DNA of 55,594 nt from Sphingobium indicum BiD32 (GCF_000382885.1 NZ_CAVK010000143.1:1-55594), one strand, 5' to 3'. Shown: positions 20,717-29,648, counted from the first letter of the stretch. Notes: generated by a model from the letters alone, not told the origin. Made by a program: numbers and translations.

Positions 20717-21973
20717 TCAAAATCCCCTTTGCGCGATGATATGGGCAGCCCGATCGAGTTCCTCGCGGAAGTCGGGATGGGCAATGGCGATCAGGCGGCG
20801 GGTGCGTTCGGCGAGGCTCTGCCCCTTGAGTTCCGCTGCGCCATATTCGGTGACGATGACGTCCACGTCGGTGCGGGCGGTGGTGACCGGGCCGGATAGA
20901 TGGGCGACGATCTTACTGAGCGTGCCGCCCTTGGCCGAGGCGGACAGCGCGATGATCGAGCGGCCGCCGGGCGATCTGGCCCCGGCGCGGACGAAGTCGA
21001 CCTGGCCGCCGGTGCCGCCCAGATAGGCCGCGCCCGATTGTTCGGCATTGACCTGCCCGGTAAGGTCAACCTCCAGCGCGGAGTTGATGGTCACCAGACG
21101 GGACAGCCGCCCCAATATGGCGGCGTCATGGGTGTAGCTGGTCGCGCACATGCGTATCGCTGGGTTGCGATGCGCCCAGTCGTAGAGGCGACGGGTGCCG
21201 ATCAGTGCGCCATTGATCGAGACTCCGGGATCGACTTCCTTGCGGGCGTTGGTGATGACGCCCGCTTCGACCAGATCGACCAGGCCATCGCCCAACATGC
21301 CGGAATGGACGCCCAGATCCTTGCGGTCGTGGAGCAGGCGCAGGATCGCGTCGGGAACCGCCCCTACCCCGGTCTGGATCACCGCGCCGTCGCCGATATA
21401 GGCGGCGCAGTGACGGGCAATGGCTTCGTCAGTCGGGCCGATCGCGGCGGCGGCAACCTCGACCGGGGGCCGATTGACATGGATGGCCACGTCGATGGCC
21501 GAGGCCGGGATGGTTTCACCCGGCGTGAAAGGGACCGCTTCGTTGATTTCGGCGATAACGATACGGGCCTTGTCCACGGCGGCACGGACATAATCGCTGA
21601 TCAGGCCGCAGCTGTGATTGCCATGTTCGTCGGCAGGGCTGAGCTGAATCATTGCGACGTCGCAGGGGATGATTCCGGCGGCGATCAGCGGTGCGACCTG
21701 GCTGACATGGACGGGGATGACCTGGAGCTTGCCCGCTCTGGTCATCGACCGCAGCGCGCCGATAGCGCCCATGCTGGAAAGCGCAAAGCTGTCGGCGGTG
21801 GCGGGGGTGAAGAGACCGGAGAAGCTGGTGGCGATGAAGGCGGACAGGCCAGGAATATCCCGGCCTTGTTTGATCAGCGCCTCGACCAAAGTGGTGGGTT
21901 CGCCGCAGGCCTGGCCCAGGACGATATGGTCGCCGGGCCTTAACCCGACACTGAGCTGAACATGTTGCGTCAT
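20717..21973 (-). CDS. Acetyl-CoA hydrolase/transferase family CoA-transferase
   Basis: A 418-residue protein of the acetyl-CoA hydrolase/4-hydroxybutyrate CoA-transferase family (family I-like, single chain). Visible blocks are GLRPGDHIVLGQACGEP, QLSPADEHGNHSCG, GIGAxP-like GVGAVPDAILRLL, the NSALEVDLTGQVNAE strand that carries the catalytic Glu, and GGTGGQVDFVRGA-like sequence. It would move CoA from acetyl- or succinyl-CoA to a carboxylic acid intermediate. It overlaps the CitE-like gene upstream by 4 bases (ATGA) and precedes the hydratase, so it belongs to a five-gene CoA-ester operon. Confidence 0.87.
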   Translation of the reverse strand: MTQHVQLSVGLRPGDHIVLGQACGEPTTLVEALIKQGRDIPGLSAFIATSFSGLFTPATADSFALSSMGAIGALRSMTRAGKLQVIPVHVSQVAPLIAAGIIPCDVAMIQLSPADEHGNHSCGLISDYVRAAVDKARIVIAEINEAVPFTPGETIPASAIDVAIHVNRPPVEVAAAAIGPTDEAIARHCAAYIGDGAVIQTGVGAVPDAILRLLHDRKDLGVHSGMLGDGLVDLVEAGVITNARKEVDPGVSINGALIGTRRLYDWAHRNPAIRMCATSYTHDAAILGRLSRLVTINSALEVDLTGQVNAEQSGAAYLGGTGGQVDFVRAGARSPGGRSIIALSASAKGGTLSKIVAHLSGPVTTARTDVDVIVTEYGAAELKGQSLAERTRRLIAIAHPDFREELDRAAHIIAQRGF

Positions 21974-22863
21974 GTTAACCCGGCCTGTTTGAGCAGTTGT
22001 TCAGCACGGCTGAGATAGGGCCGATCAAGCATCCCGCCCTTATAGCCGATCGCGCCCACGCCGGGATTTTTGGCAAATATATCAACGATTTCCTTCGCTT
22101 GCGCGATTTCCTCTGCAGTCGGGGTGAAGGCCGCGTTGATGACATCGACCTGCGCCGGGTGGATCGCCAACATGCCGCGATAGCCGTCGCGACGGACCTT
22201 TTCGGCGCGCGCCTTCAAGCCGTCGAGATCGCGGAAATCGCCCTGGATCGTTTCGATTGCGGTCACGCCTGCCGTGGCGGCACCCAGCAGGCACATGGAG
22301 CGGGCCAGTTCATAGGTGAAGCCATAGCTACCATCTTCATTGCGGTTGCTGCTGGCCCCAATCGAATCGGCCAGATCCTCCGCACCCCAGGTCAGCGCGA
22401 CGACGCGCGGTGCGCCCTTGTAGCTGCCGGTGTGGAACATGGCCTCAGCGGTTTCAGTGACCAGCACGATCAGCGGGGTGGAGCCTTGTTCGATGCCGTT
22501 GGCGACTTCGAGCGCGGAAAGATAATGGTCGAGCCGGTCGACATCCTGCCGTCCATAGACTTTGGGCAGCATGATGCCGCCCGGCCGGGCGGGCATGATC
22601 GCGGCGAGATCGAGCAGGGTGTAGGGACCATCGAGCGGATTGATCCGTACCCACAGACGTTCGCGCCCTTCCGTGCGGCTGGCGAGAAAATCATGGACGA
22701 GTTTGCGCGCGAGCACCTTGTTTTCGGTGGCGACGGCATCTTCCAGATCGAACAGCGCAATGTCGGCGGCGCTGTCGGCGGCCTTGGCCATCTTCTTGTC
22801 GCTGTCGCCCGGCGCAAACAGCCAGGAACGCATCTTGATCGAAAGATTTGCGGGTGTGGACAT
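21970..22863 (-). CDS. HpcH/HpaI-type CoA-ester lyase (CitE/malyl-CoA lyase-like)
   Basis: A 297-residue TIM-barrel protein of the citrate lyase beta/malyl-CoA lyase/CLYBL group: RSWLFAPGDSDKKMAKA (12-28), ALFDLEDAV with Glu41-Asp42, an Arg in WVRINPL, MLPKV, LVTETAEAM and WGAEDL. Characterised relatives make or break a C-C bond in citryl-, malyl- or methylmalyl-CoA with Mg2+. Here it could cleave a 3-hydroxy-dicarboxyl-CoA formed by the neighbouring hydratase (inference). It overlaps the CoA-transferase and lies 14 bases from the acyl-CoA dehydrogenase. Confidence 0.87.
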   Translation of the reverse strand: MSTPANLSIKMRSWLFAPGDSDKKMAKAADSAADIALFDLEDAVATENKVLARKLVHDFLASRTEGRERLWVRINPLDGPYTLLDLAAIMPARPGGIMLPKVYGRQDVDRLDHYLSALEVANGIEQGSTPLIVLVTETAEAMFHTGSYKGAPRVVALTWGAEDLADSIGASSNRNEDGSYGFTYELARSMCLLGAATAGVTAIETIQGDFRDLDGLKARAEKVRRDGYRGMLAIHPAQVDVINAAFTPTAEEIAQAKEIVDIFAKNPGVGAIGYKGGMLDRPYLSRAEQLLKQAGLT

Positions 22864-22877
22864 GATCTTCTCTCCGG

Positions 22878-24080
22878 TCAGTAGGATTTGGGCAAGTCCA
22901 ACACTTTTTCGGCGAGAAAGTTAAGTATCATATGCGGGCTGACCGGCGCGGTGCGCGGAATTAGCACTTCGCGCAGCAGCCGTTCGACATGATATTCCTG
23001 CGCATAGCCCATGCCGCCCAGCGTCAGCATGGCGGTATGGCAGGCTTCAAACGCAAATTCGGCGGCGAGATATTTGCCGGCATTGGCTTCGACACCGCAA
23101 TCCTCGCCCTTGTCGAATTTGGTCGCGGCCTGCATCACCATCAGGTTGGCGGCCTCCAGCTGCGCCCAGCATTTGGCCAGCGGGTGCTGTATTCCCTGGT
23201 TCATGCCGATCGGCCGGTCGAACACGATGCGTTCGCGGGCATAGCGCGCCGCGCGCTGGATCGCGTTGCGGCCGATACCGATCGCTTCGGCGCCGAGCAA
23301 TATGCGTTCGGGGTTCAGCCCTTTGAGGATGATACGGAAGCCCTGCCCTTCCTCGCCGATACGATCCTCTTCGGGAATGAAAAGATCGTTTATGAACAGC
23401 ATGTTGGAGCCGACCGCGTGGCGGCCCATTTTCGGGATCAAGCGATGTTCGATCTTTGTGCGGTCCAGCCTGGTGAAGAAAAGCGAGAGGCCGTGGGTCT
23501 TGTTCTCCACCTCGTCAATCGGCGTGGTGCGCGCGAGCAGCATCATACGATCGGCGACATGCGCGTTGGTGATCCAGATCTTCTCGCCATTGACGCGATA
23601 GCCGCCCGCCTCCCGCACGGCGCGGGTCTTGAGCTTGGTCGTGTCGAGTCCGGTATTCGGCTCGGTGACGGCGAAGCACATCTTTTCCGCGCCCGACAGG
23701 ATCGGCGGGATCATCCGCTGCTTCTGTTCCTCCGTCCCGAACAGGTCGATCGGTTCCAGGCTGAACACCGGGCCGTGGATCGTGGAAGCGGCGGTCATGC
23801 CGCCGCCCGCTTCGGCCACCGCCTGCATCATGATCGCCGCTTCGGTAATACCAAGACCCGCGCCGCCGACCGATTCCGGCATGGCAACACCCAGCCAGCC
23901 TGCCTGTGCCATCGCCCGGTAAAAATCGTCGGGAAACTGGGTGTCATGATCGCGCGCCAGCCAATAATCGTCGCTGAACGCGCTGCATTGGGCCAGCACG
24001 GCGTCACGAATATTCTGCTGGTCGTCGGTAAAGGCAAAATCCACGTTTCTGGCCCTGCTTGCCGCATCGTCGCGGTCCAT
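22878..24080 (-). CDS. Acyl-CoA dehydrogenase
   Basis: A 400-residue flavoprotein that introduces a trans-2 double bond into an acyl-CoA. Full-length family architecture: N-terminal helical domain, MCFAVTEPNTGLDTTKLKT and YRVNGEKIWITNAH in the beta domain, and ARYARERIVFDRPIGMNQGI plus LGGMGYAQEYHVERLLREV in the C-terminal helical domain. The ATG at 24080 after CAGGAAATC is chosen; the frame stays open for 206 codons upstream but that part is antisense-like. It is the first gene of the minus-strand operon running to the Rieske oxygenase, and is divergent from the CaiB-type gene. Confidence 0.9.
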   Translation of the reverse strand: MDRDDAASRARNVDFAFTDDQQNIRDAVLAQCSAFSDDYWLARDHDTQFPDDFYRAMAQAGWLGVAMPESVGGAGLGITEAAIMMQAVAEAGGGMTAASTIHGPVFSLEPIDLFGTEEQKQRMIPPILSGAEKMCFAVTEPNTGLDTTKLKTRAVREAGGYRVNGEKIWITNAHVADRMMLLARTTPIDEVENKTHGLSLFFTRLDRTKIEHRLIPKMGRHAVGSNMLFINDLFIPEEDRIGEEGQGFRIILKGLNPERILLGAEAIGIGRNAIQRAARYARERIVFDRPIGMNQGIQHPLAKCWAQLEAANLMVMQAATKFDKGEDCGVEANAGKYLAAEFAFEACHTAMLTLGGMGYAQEYHVERLLREVLIPRTAPVSPHMILNFLAEKVLDLPKSY

Positions 24081-24227
24081 GATTTCCTGACTTTGGGGTA
24101 TCAGCGAGAAATGGACCGCACAATCGAACGGCTGTTCAGCACTCGACATATCGGTGGGGCGAAGCGGTTGGCCATGGCATCCGCGCACATCCTGTCCTAG
24201 CCCGATGGCATGGAACAGGAGAATATA
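24081..24227. promoter_or_regulatory. Divergent promoter region with TetR-type palindrome
   Basis: Between the acyl-CoA dehydrogenase operon and the CaiB-type gene. CGAAC-GGCT-GTTCA at 24125-24138 matches the palindrome at 17632-17645 (TGAAC-N4-GTTCA) in all but the first base outside the spacer. This suggests common control by one repressor, most likely the TetR at 17.0 kb. No strong -35/-10 pair is obvious. Confidence 0.55.
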
Positions 24228-25409
24228 ATGGGCGAGCCAAAGGCGCATGGCGGACCGCTGACAGGCGTGCGGGTGGTCGACCTGACCGCGATGATCTTTG
24301 GCCCCTATGCCACGCAGATCATGGCCGATATGGGCGCGGACGTCATCAAGGTGGAGCCGCCGGGCGGCGGCGACCAGACCCGCTATATCAACGGCGGCAA
24401 TGCGCCGGATCTGGGCGGGGTGTTCACCAACGTCAATCGCGGCAAGCGCAGCATCGTGCTGGATCTGACGCTGGATGCCGACAAGGATGTGCTGCGCGCG
24501 CTGATCGCGACGGCCGATATCTTCATCCATTCGATGCGGGGCAAGGCCATCGCCAGGCTGGGGTTCGATTATGCGGCGGTCAAGGCGATCAAGCCAGACA
24601 TCGTCTATACCAATTGCTATGGCTATAGCCGTCGCGGGCCGGATTGCGACAAGCCCGCCTATGACGACACGATCCAGGCCGAATGCGGCATCCCGCATTT
24701 GCAGGGATTGATGACCGGCAAGCCTGATTTCATGGCGACGATCATCGCCGACAAGGTCGCGGGACTGACCGGGCTATACGCCACGATAATGGCGCTGTTC
24801 CACCGCGAACGCACTGGCGAGGGACAAGAGGTCGAAGTCGGCATGTTCGAGACGATGGCGTCCTTCATGCTGACCGAACATGCCAGCGGGATGCTGTTCA
24901 ATCCGCCGATCGGGCCAGCCAACTATCACCGGGTGGTGGCGCGCAACCGCAAGCCCTATGCAACCAAGGACGGGTATGTCGCGGCGCTCGTCTATAATGA
25001 CAAGCATTGGAACGCCTTCATGGGCGCGGTGCGGCCGGAATGGGCGAGCGAGGAATTTGACAGCCTGCCCAAGCGGGCGAAGCAGATCGACCGGGTCTAT
25101 GGCCTGCTGGGCGGGACATTTGCGCAGCGCACGACGCAGGAATGGCTGGATTTGCTGGAACAGCTCCACATTCCCGCCGCGCCGCTGCGCACGACCGATG
25201 AACTGTTCGGGAATGAGCATCTGAACGCCATCGGTTTTTTCGAGACGGTGGAGACGGAGCATGGCGCGGTGCGTTTTCCGGGCGTTCCGACCTGGTTTTC
25301 GGCGACGCCGGGCAAGGTGGCTGGCGGCGCGCCGGGACTGGGCGCGCATGGGGATGAAGTGCGGGAGGAATTGCGCGATTCCTCCCCTGCAAAGGGAGGA
25401 TTGTTATAG
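24228..25409 (+). CDS. CaiB/BaiF family (class III) CoA-transferase
   Basis: A 393-residue family III CoA-transferase. It has GVRVVDLTAMIFGPYATQIM, the MGADVIKVEPPGGGD block (35-49), NRGKRSIVLDL, and PAYDDTIQAECGI, in which Asp146 is the likely catalytic Asp that forms the acyl anhydride. Relatives transfer CoA between acids such as formate/oxalate, carnitine, bile acids or benzylsuccinate. AGGAG lies seven bases before the ATG. The gene is divergent from the acyl-CoA dehydrogenase operon and about 100 bases before a Rieske oxygenase, so it may activate that pathway's acid substrate. The last residues (DSSPAKGGLL) read through repeat-like sequence. Confidence 0.9.
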   Translation: MGEPKAHGGPLTGVRVVDLTAMIFGPYATQIMADMGADVIKVEPPGGGDQTRYINGGNAPDLGGVFTNVNRGKRSIVLDLTLDADKDVLRALIATADIFIHSMRGKAIARLGFDYAAVKAIKPDIVYTNCYGYSRRGPDCDKPAYDDTIQAECGIPHLQGLMTGKPDFMATIIADKVAGLTGLYATIMALFHRERTGEGQEVEVGMFETMASFMLTEHASGMLFNPPIGPANYHRVVARNRKPYATKDGYVAALVYNDKHWNAFMGAVRPEWASEEFDSLPKRAKQIDRVYGLLGGTFAQRTTQEWLDLLEQLHIPAAPLRTTDELFGNEHLNAIGFFETVETEHGAVRFPGVPTWFSATPGKVAGGAPGLGAHGDEVREELRDSSPAKGGLL

Positions 25410-25513
25410 ATTCCACCGCCACGGCGATGAAGCGGGGCGGGTGCCCGATCCGTCTTGAACACCCCTCTCCAGCCTTTACCCTTCTGTGTCAAACAGACAG
25501 CGGACAGGGTGAT

Positions 25514-26911
25514 ATGGCAGAGGTTATGGCAGCGACGACATCGGTTCCGTTCGAGATTACCGATCCCGAACGCATCCCCACGCCGCGCTATTATGATGAA
25601 GGCTTCTACAAGCGCGAGTGCGAGGAGCTGTGGCCCCATGTCTGGCAGATGGCCTGCCGCGTCGAACAGCTGCCGGAAGTCGGCGACTGGATCGAATATA
25701 GTAATCTGGGCCAGTCGATCATCATCGTGCGGACCAAGGACGGCATCCGCGCCTTTCACAATGCCTGCCGCCATCGCGGTGTGCCGCTGACCGAAGGCAG
25801 CCATGGCAATTGCAAGGGCAAGGGGTTCATCTGTCCCTTCCATGGCTGGCGCTGGAATATCGAGGGGAAGAACAGCTTCGTCTATGGCCGCCATATGTTC
25901 AGCGAAGGGCAACTGGACGAGGACGACCTGGCGCTGCGCCCGTGCCGCAGCGAAATCGAGATGGGCTGCGTATTCATCAATTTCGATGATGATGCGCCGG
26001 GATTCCGGCAGCAGCTGGGGCCGCTGGCCGCCGGGCTGGACGCCTATCATGCCGACAAGATGCGCGCGGAATGGCAATTCGCCACGGTGCTGCCCGCCAA
26101 CTGGAAGATCGCGATGGAAGCCTTCATGGAAGGCTATCATGTCATGCGGACGCACCCCCAGCTCCAGCAGAAGGTGCCGATCCTCTACAATATGATGTAC
26201 GGCATGGATACGGGCGGGATCGGCGTGCCGATCAATCCCAACCGGTCGATGAAGGACAATATCATCGATCAGGTCGAACATATGCAATTGCTGAGCGATG
26301 GCATGGCGGGCATGTGCCATGCCAAGGATGTGGCGGTGGCGCGCACGCTGATCGACGTGGAATTGCCCGACGATCCGGGTCAGGCGATCATGCAATGGTT
26401 CGGCATGGTCAATCATTGCGTCACGCAGGCGGCGCAGGCGCGCGGCGAACCGGCACCCGACCTTAATCACATTGCGGTCAACACGCCGGTCAAGGCGGTG
26501 GAATATATCTTCCCCAATTATTTCCTGCTGCCGTTCCTGTCGAGCATGGCAGCATACCGCATCAGGCCGCTTGGCCCCGAAAGCTGCCTGTTCGAGCTAT
26601 GGTCGCTGACGCATTTCCCGGAAGGTCAGGAACCAGCGCCGGTGATGGAAGCGGTGATGCTGCCCTATGACAGCGATCAGTTCCCGATGATCCCGCGTCA
26701 GGATTACAGCAACATCCCGATCCAGCAGAAGGGACTGCACGCCAAAGGCTTCGACTTCATGCGGCTGTCGAAGGATATTGAGGGGCTGATTTCCAACTAT
26801 CAGCGGATCATCGACGGCTATCTGAAGGGCGTAGAGCCGGAGAAACTGAGCGCGGCGACCCAGAAGCTGGCGGGGAATTTCGACGGGCCGATTTTGGACC
26901 TGGGGTTTTAG
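25514..26911 (+). CDS. Rieske non-haem iron oxygenase, alpha subunit
   Basis: A 465-residue oxygenase distinct from the one at 18.6 kb. Rieske ligands are Cys85-x-His87 (CRHRGV) and Cys107-x2-His110 (CPFHGW). The mononuclear-iron histidines lie in MEGYHVMRTHPQL. The C-terminal part has YIFPNYFLLPFLSSMAAYRI. The ATG at 25514 follows CAGGGTG; the frame is open upstream but without family sequence. No beta subunit or reductase gene is nearby. It follows the CoA-transferase in the same direction and is followed by a long inverted repeat. Substrate unknown; hydroxylation of a ring or alkyl position is expected. Confidence 0.9.
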   Translation: MAEVMAATTSVPFEITDPERIPTPRYYDEGFYKRECEELWPHVWQMACRVEQLPEVGDWIEYSNLGQSIIIVRTKDGIRAFHNACRHRGVPLTEGSHGNCKGKGFICPFHGWRWNIEGKNSFVYGRHMFSEGQLDEDDLALRPCRSEIEMGCVFINFDDDAPGFRQQLGPLAAGLDAYHADKMRAEWQFATVLPANWKIAMEAFMEGYHVMRTHPQLQQKVPILYNMMYGMDTGGIGVPINPNRSMKDNIIDQVEHMQLLSDGMAGMCHAKDVAVARTLIDVELPDDPGQAIMQWFGMVNHCVTQAAQARGEPAPDLNHIAVNTPVKAVEYIFPNYFLLPFLSSMAAYRIRPLGPESCLFELWSLTHFPEGQEPAPVMEAVMLPYDSDQFPMIPRQDYSNIPIQQKGLHAKGFDFMRLSKDIEGLISNYQRIIDGYLKGVEPEKLSAATQKLAGNFDGPILDLGF

Positions 26912-26924
26912 GCTGCACTCTACT

Positions 26925-27043
26925 CCGTTCGTGCTGAGTAGGGACTGAGCGAAGCCGAAGGCCCGTATCGAAGCATCATGTGCTGCGCCTGATCCTTCGA
27001 TACGCCATTTCGACTTCGCTCAATGGCTACTCAGGACGAACGG
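26925..27043. repeat. Long intergenic inverted repeat
   Basis: The left arm starts CCGTTCGTGCTGAGTA (26925) and contains ACTGAGCGAAGCCGAAG; the right arm contains CTTCGCTCAATGGCTACTCA and ends GGACGAACGG (27043). The arms are imperfect inverted copies around CCTTCGATACG/CGTATCGAAG cores. I recognise this as a dispersed sphingomonad intergenic repeat. It separates two convergent genes and could end both transcripts. Confidence 0.8.
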
Positions 27044-27060
27044 GGTGAGTGGGTTACAGT

Positions 27061-27975
27061 TCAGCCCCAAAGCGCCTCCGCGGCGGCCAATCCCTGTCCG
27101 CCGCGGCCGCGCAGGTCGCCGACCAGCGCTTTGAGACGATAGGTCCACAGGTGCAGCGGATGTTCGAGCGTCACGCCCATCGCGCCGAAAAACTGGTGGA
27201 AGTCGTACACAGTGGCGCGGGCCGATTCCTGTGCGTGCAGGGCAGCTAGCGCCGCGTCGCCGGGGTCGAGCGTCGCGGCGGCTTTGAGCGCCAGCCAGCG
27301 CACGCCATTGGCGCGCACCTGCGCTTGCGCGAGGCGGTGGCGCAGCGCCTGGAAGGTGGCGAGCGGACGGCCGAATTGCTGGCGGTCGGTGACATGGGCG
27401 ACGGTGATGTCGAGCGCGGCGGCGAGGAGGCCGGCGGCTTCGGCGGCGAGCGCGATGCGCCAGCGGATCAGGACTTCGCTGGCGGGGATGGCGTGCAGGG
27501 TGCGTTCCGCTGGCACGGTGAGCAGCGTGGCCATGGGGTAGCCGTAGAGCGCTTCGGGTTCGGGACGGACCTGCGCGGCGGTGGCAGTGAAGGTCGAGAC
27601 GCCGGAGGGGCCGACGAGCAGCACGGTCGCACCTTCACGCAGGAAGCGGATGGGGCGTGTGGTGCGGCCTTCTTCCACCAGACAGAGCGGGCGCGGCAGA
27701 TCGCCGCCGAGCAGCGGGCGGATCAGCGCGCTGGCGGCGGCTTCGACCGTTTGCGGCAGACGGGCGAGGCGTTCGACCACCAGCGCGGCGGAGACTGCGC
27801 CCAGATCGGGATCGAAACCAATGTCGAGAAAGCCGCCTTCGGCCAGATCGCGATCCAGTTGCGCGTCGGGCAGGGCGAAGCCTGCCTCATGCAGCGACGC
27901 GCCCGCATAGGGACGGGTCAGCGTGTCGATCGCGTCGAGGATCGCGACCTGATCGTCAGTGAGCGAGAGGTCCAT
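27061..27975 (-). CDS. Acyl-CoA dehydrogenase, small (beta-type) partner
   Basis: A 304-residue, shortened acyl-CoA dehydrogenase-family protein. The N-terminal helices (MDLSLTDDQVAILDAIDTL) are present, the middle domain is divergent, and the C-terminal domain is recognisable (DRQQFGRPLATFQALRHRLAQ, then FFGAMGVTLEHPLHLWTYRL). Such short chains pair with a full-length partner in the heteromeric acyl-CoA dehydrogenases of steroid side-chain degradation (ChsE-type); one chain carries the catalytic base and both bind FAD at their interface. Its ATG shares one base with the stop of the 381-residue acyl-CoA dehydrogenase upstream (TGATG), as expected for two subunits of one enzyme. Confidence 0.87.
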   Translation of the reverse strand: MDLSLTDDQVAILDAIDTLTRPYAGASLHEAGFALPDAQLDRDLAEGGFLDIGFDPDLGAVSAALVVERLARLPQTVEAAASALIRPLLGGDLPRPLCLVEEGRTTRPIRFLREGATVLLVGPSGVSTFTATAAQVRPEPEALYGYPMATLLTVPAERTLHAIPASEVLIRWRIALAAEAAGLLAAALDITVAHVTDRQQFGRPLATFQALRHRLAQAQVRANGVRWLALKAAATLDPGDAALAALHAQESARATVYDFHQFFGAMGVTLEHPLHLWTYRLKALVGDLRGRGGQGLAAAEALWG

Positions 27976-29120
27976 CAGCGCGGCTCCCTGGGCAATTTGA
28001 GGACATCGGTGGCGATGATGTTGAGCTGGATTTCCGCTGCGCCTGCCGCGATGCCCGCAACGATGCCGCGCTGGTGATGCATCTTGAGATAGGGATGGGC
28101 GTCGGCCAGCGCTTCGGGCAGATATTCGACGATAAATTCGCACACCCGCCGTTCGGCCATGACGGTAGCGAAGCGGGCGGAGCTGGATTCCGCGCCGATC
28201 GCTTCGCCCTTGGCACGGCGGTCGACGATGGCGTAGCTGGCCATGCGGGCGGCTTCGGTCAGCGCTGCGCAATGTGCGGCTTCGATTTTCACCGCCTCAC
28301 CGTCGAACTCATCTTGTGCTTTCAAAATGGAGACGGCGCGGTCGAGCGCGGCGCGGGCCAGCGCGTAACGCGGGATGCCGAGCCGTTCGTTGGTGAGCGA
28401 ATAGCCGATGATTTCCCACGCCTGCCCTTCGTCGCCAAGCCGCGCGGTGACGGGGACTATGACATCGTCGAAAAAGACTTCGTGGATGTCGCCTTCGCCG
28501 ATCAGCGAGGGGATTTGCCGGACGGTGATGCCGGGCGTGTCCATCGGCACGAGCAGGATGGAAATGCCGCGCTTGCGATCGTCGCTGGTGCGGCAGACGA
28601 GGAAACAGGTGTCGGCAAGGCCGGCATAGCTGGTCCAGATTTTCTGGCCCGTGACGCGGTATTGGTCGCCATCCCTTTCCGCGCGGGTGCGCAGCGAGGC
28701 GAGATCGGAGCCGGAGCCGGGTTCGGAAAAGCCCTGGCACCACAGTGCCTTGCCTTCCGCGATCGGGGGCAGATAGCGGGCCTGCTGATCGGGGGAGCCG
28801 TAGCGGATCAGCGTCGGGCCGATCCAGTTGACGTTCATATATTGGCCACCACGCGGTTCGCCCGCGATCCACATTTCCTCGGCCAGGATGGTCTGGTGCC
28901 AAGGGTCCAGCCCCTGCCCGCCCAGTTCGACCGGCCAGTGGGGGATCAGCAACCCCTGCTCTGCCAATGTGCCACAGAAGCTTTCGGCATATCTGGTGAG
29001 CGCGGGCGAGGCCGGGCCATGCTGCGAAAAACGCTCCCAGTCGTCCGGCAGCGTGTCGGCCAGCAGCGCGCGCAGCCGGTCGCGGAAGGCGGTTTCCTGA
29101 TCTGTCCAGTCAAAGTCCAT
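27975..29120 (-). CDS. Acyl-CoA dehydrogenase, large partner
   Basis: A 381-residue acyl-CoA dehydrogenase: WCQGFSEPGSGSDLASLRTR (the FAD/substrate beta-domain block), YRVTGQKIWTSYAGLADTCF, and the C-terminal GIVAGIAAGAAEIQLNIIATDVLKLPREP. It is translationally coupled to the short acyl-CoA dehydrogenase that follows, so the two probably form one heterotetramer. Substrates of such pairs are usually bulky, branched or ring-bearing acyl-CoAs rather than straight fatty acids (family knowledge). The start at 29120 is preceded by only a weak ribosome site. It is divergent from the Rieske ferredoxin. Confidence 0.9.
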   Translation of the reverse strand: MDFDWTDQETAFRDRLRALLADTLPDDWERFSQHGPASPALTRYAESFCGTLAEQGLLIPHWPVELGGQGLDPWHQTILAEEMWIAGEPRGGQYMNVNWIGPTLIRYGSPDQQARYLPPIAEGKALWCQGFSEPGSGSDLASLRTRAERDGDQYRVTGQKIWTSYAGLADTCFLVCRTSDDRKRGISILLVPMDTPGITVRQIPSLIGEGDIHEVFFDDVIVPVTARLGDEGQAWEIIGYSLTNERLGIPRYALARAALDRAVSILKAQDEFDGEAVKIEAAHCAALTEAARMASYAIVDRRAKGEAIGAESSSARFATVMAERRVCEFIVEYLPEALADAHPYLKMHHQRGIVAGIAAGAAEIQLNIIATDVLKLPREPR

Positions 29121-29235
29121 ATCATGCTGATTAAGGGATGGAGCGGGGCGAGAATAGACGCGGCACCAAGAGAACGCCCCGGTGATATGGCATCGACGGA
29201 CTTGGCCCAATGGCCATGCGAGTTAAAAATGGGGC

Positions 29236-29556
29236 ATGGATATGGACGATACCCGCTTCACCCCCCTGTTGCCGCTGGACGATGTACCCGAAGGCAAAAC
29301 CGTCGCCGTCGAGGCAGGCGGGCGCGCGATCATGCTGTGTCATTTTGAGGGGCGCATCCATGCGCTCGATAATATCTGTTCGCACGCGCAGGAGCCGCTG
29401 GCATGCGGGCGGATGCGGCTGGGCTGGATCGCCTGCCCCGCCCATGGCGCACGGTTCGATCTGGAGACCGGCGAGGCGCTGACCGGGCCGGCGCGCGACC
29501 CGATCGCCACCTATAAGGTGCGGGTGGTGGACGCGATGATCGAGGTGGCATTGTAG
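29236..29556 (+). CDS. Rieske-type [2Fe-2S] ferredoxin
   Basis: A 106-residue soluble ferredoxin with Cys48-x-His50 (ICSHAQEPL) and Cys67-x2-His70 (CPAHGARFD), the complete ligand set of a Rieske cluster, and a C-terminal strand pair. It would carry electrons from a reductase to a Rieske oxygenase such as those at 18.6 and 25.5 kb. It stands alone between two divergent acyl-CoA dehydrogenase pairs, and no ferredoxin reductase is encoded in the window. A second ATG two codons in is possible as start. Confidence 0.9.
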   Translation: MDMDDTRFTPLLPLDDVPEGKTVAVEAGGRAIMLCHFEGRIHALDNICSHAQEPLACGRMRLGWIACPAHGARFDLETGEALTGPARDPIATYKVRVVDAMIEVAL

Positions 29557-29648
29557 CGTATCGCCTTGGGGATATCACGGGGCCGCCTCTTGCGCGGACA
29601 GCCCGAAGTGCGGCCTAGCTGATATATATTTTGTGGAGGCACGGGACT

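Noticed and set aside
24081..24698. N-terminal extension of the acyl-CoA dehydrogenase by 206 codons
   Set aside because: The frame stays open because it is antisense to the CaiB-type gene. The true start at 24080 has a ribosome site and family sequence follows it.
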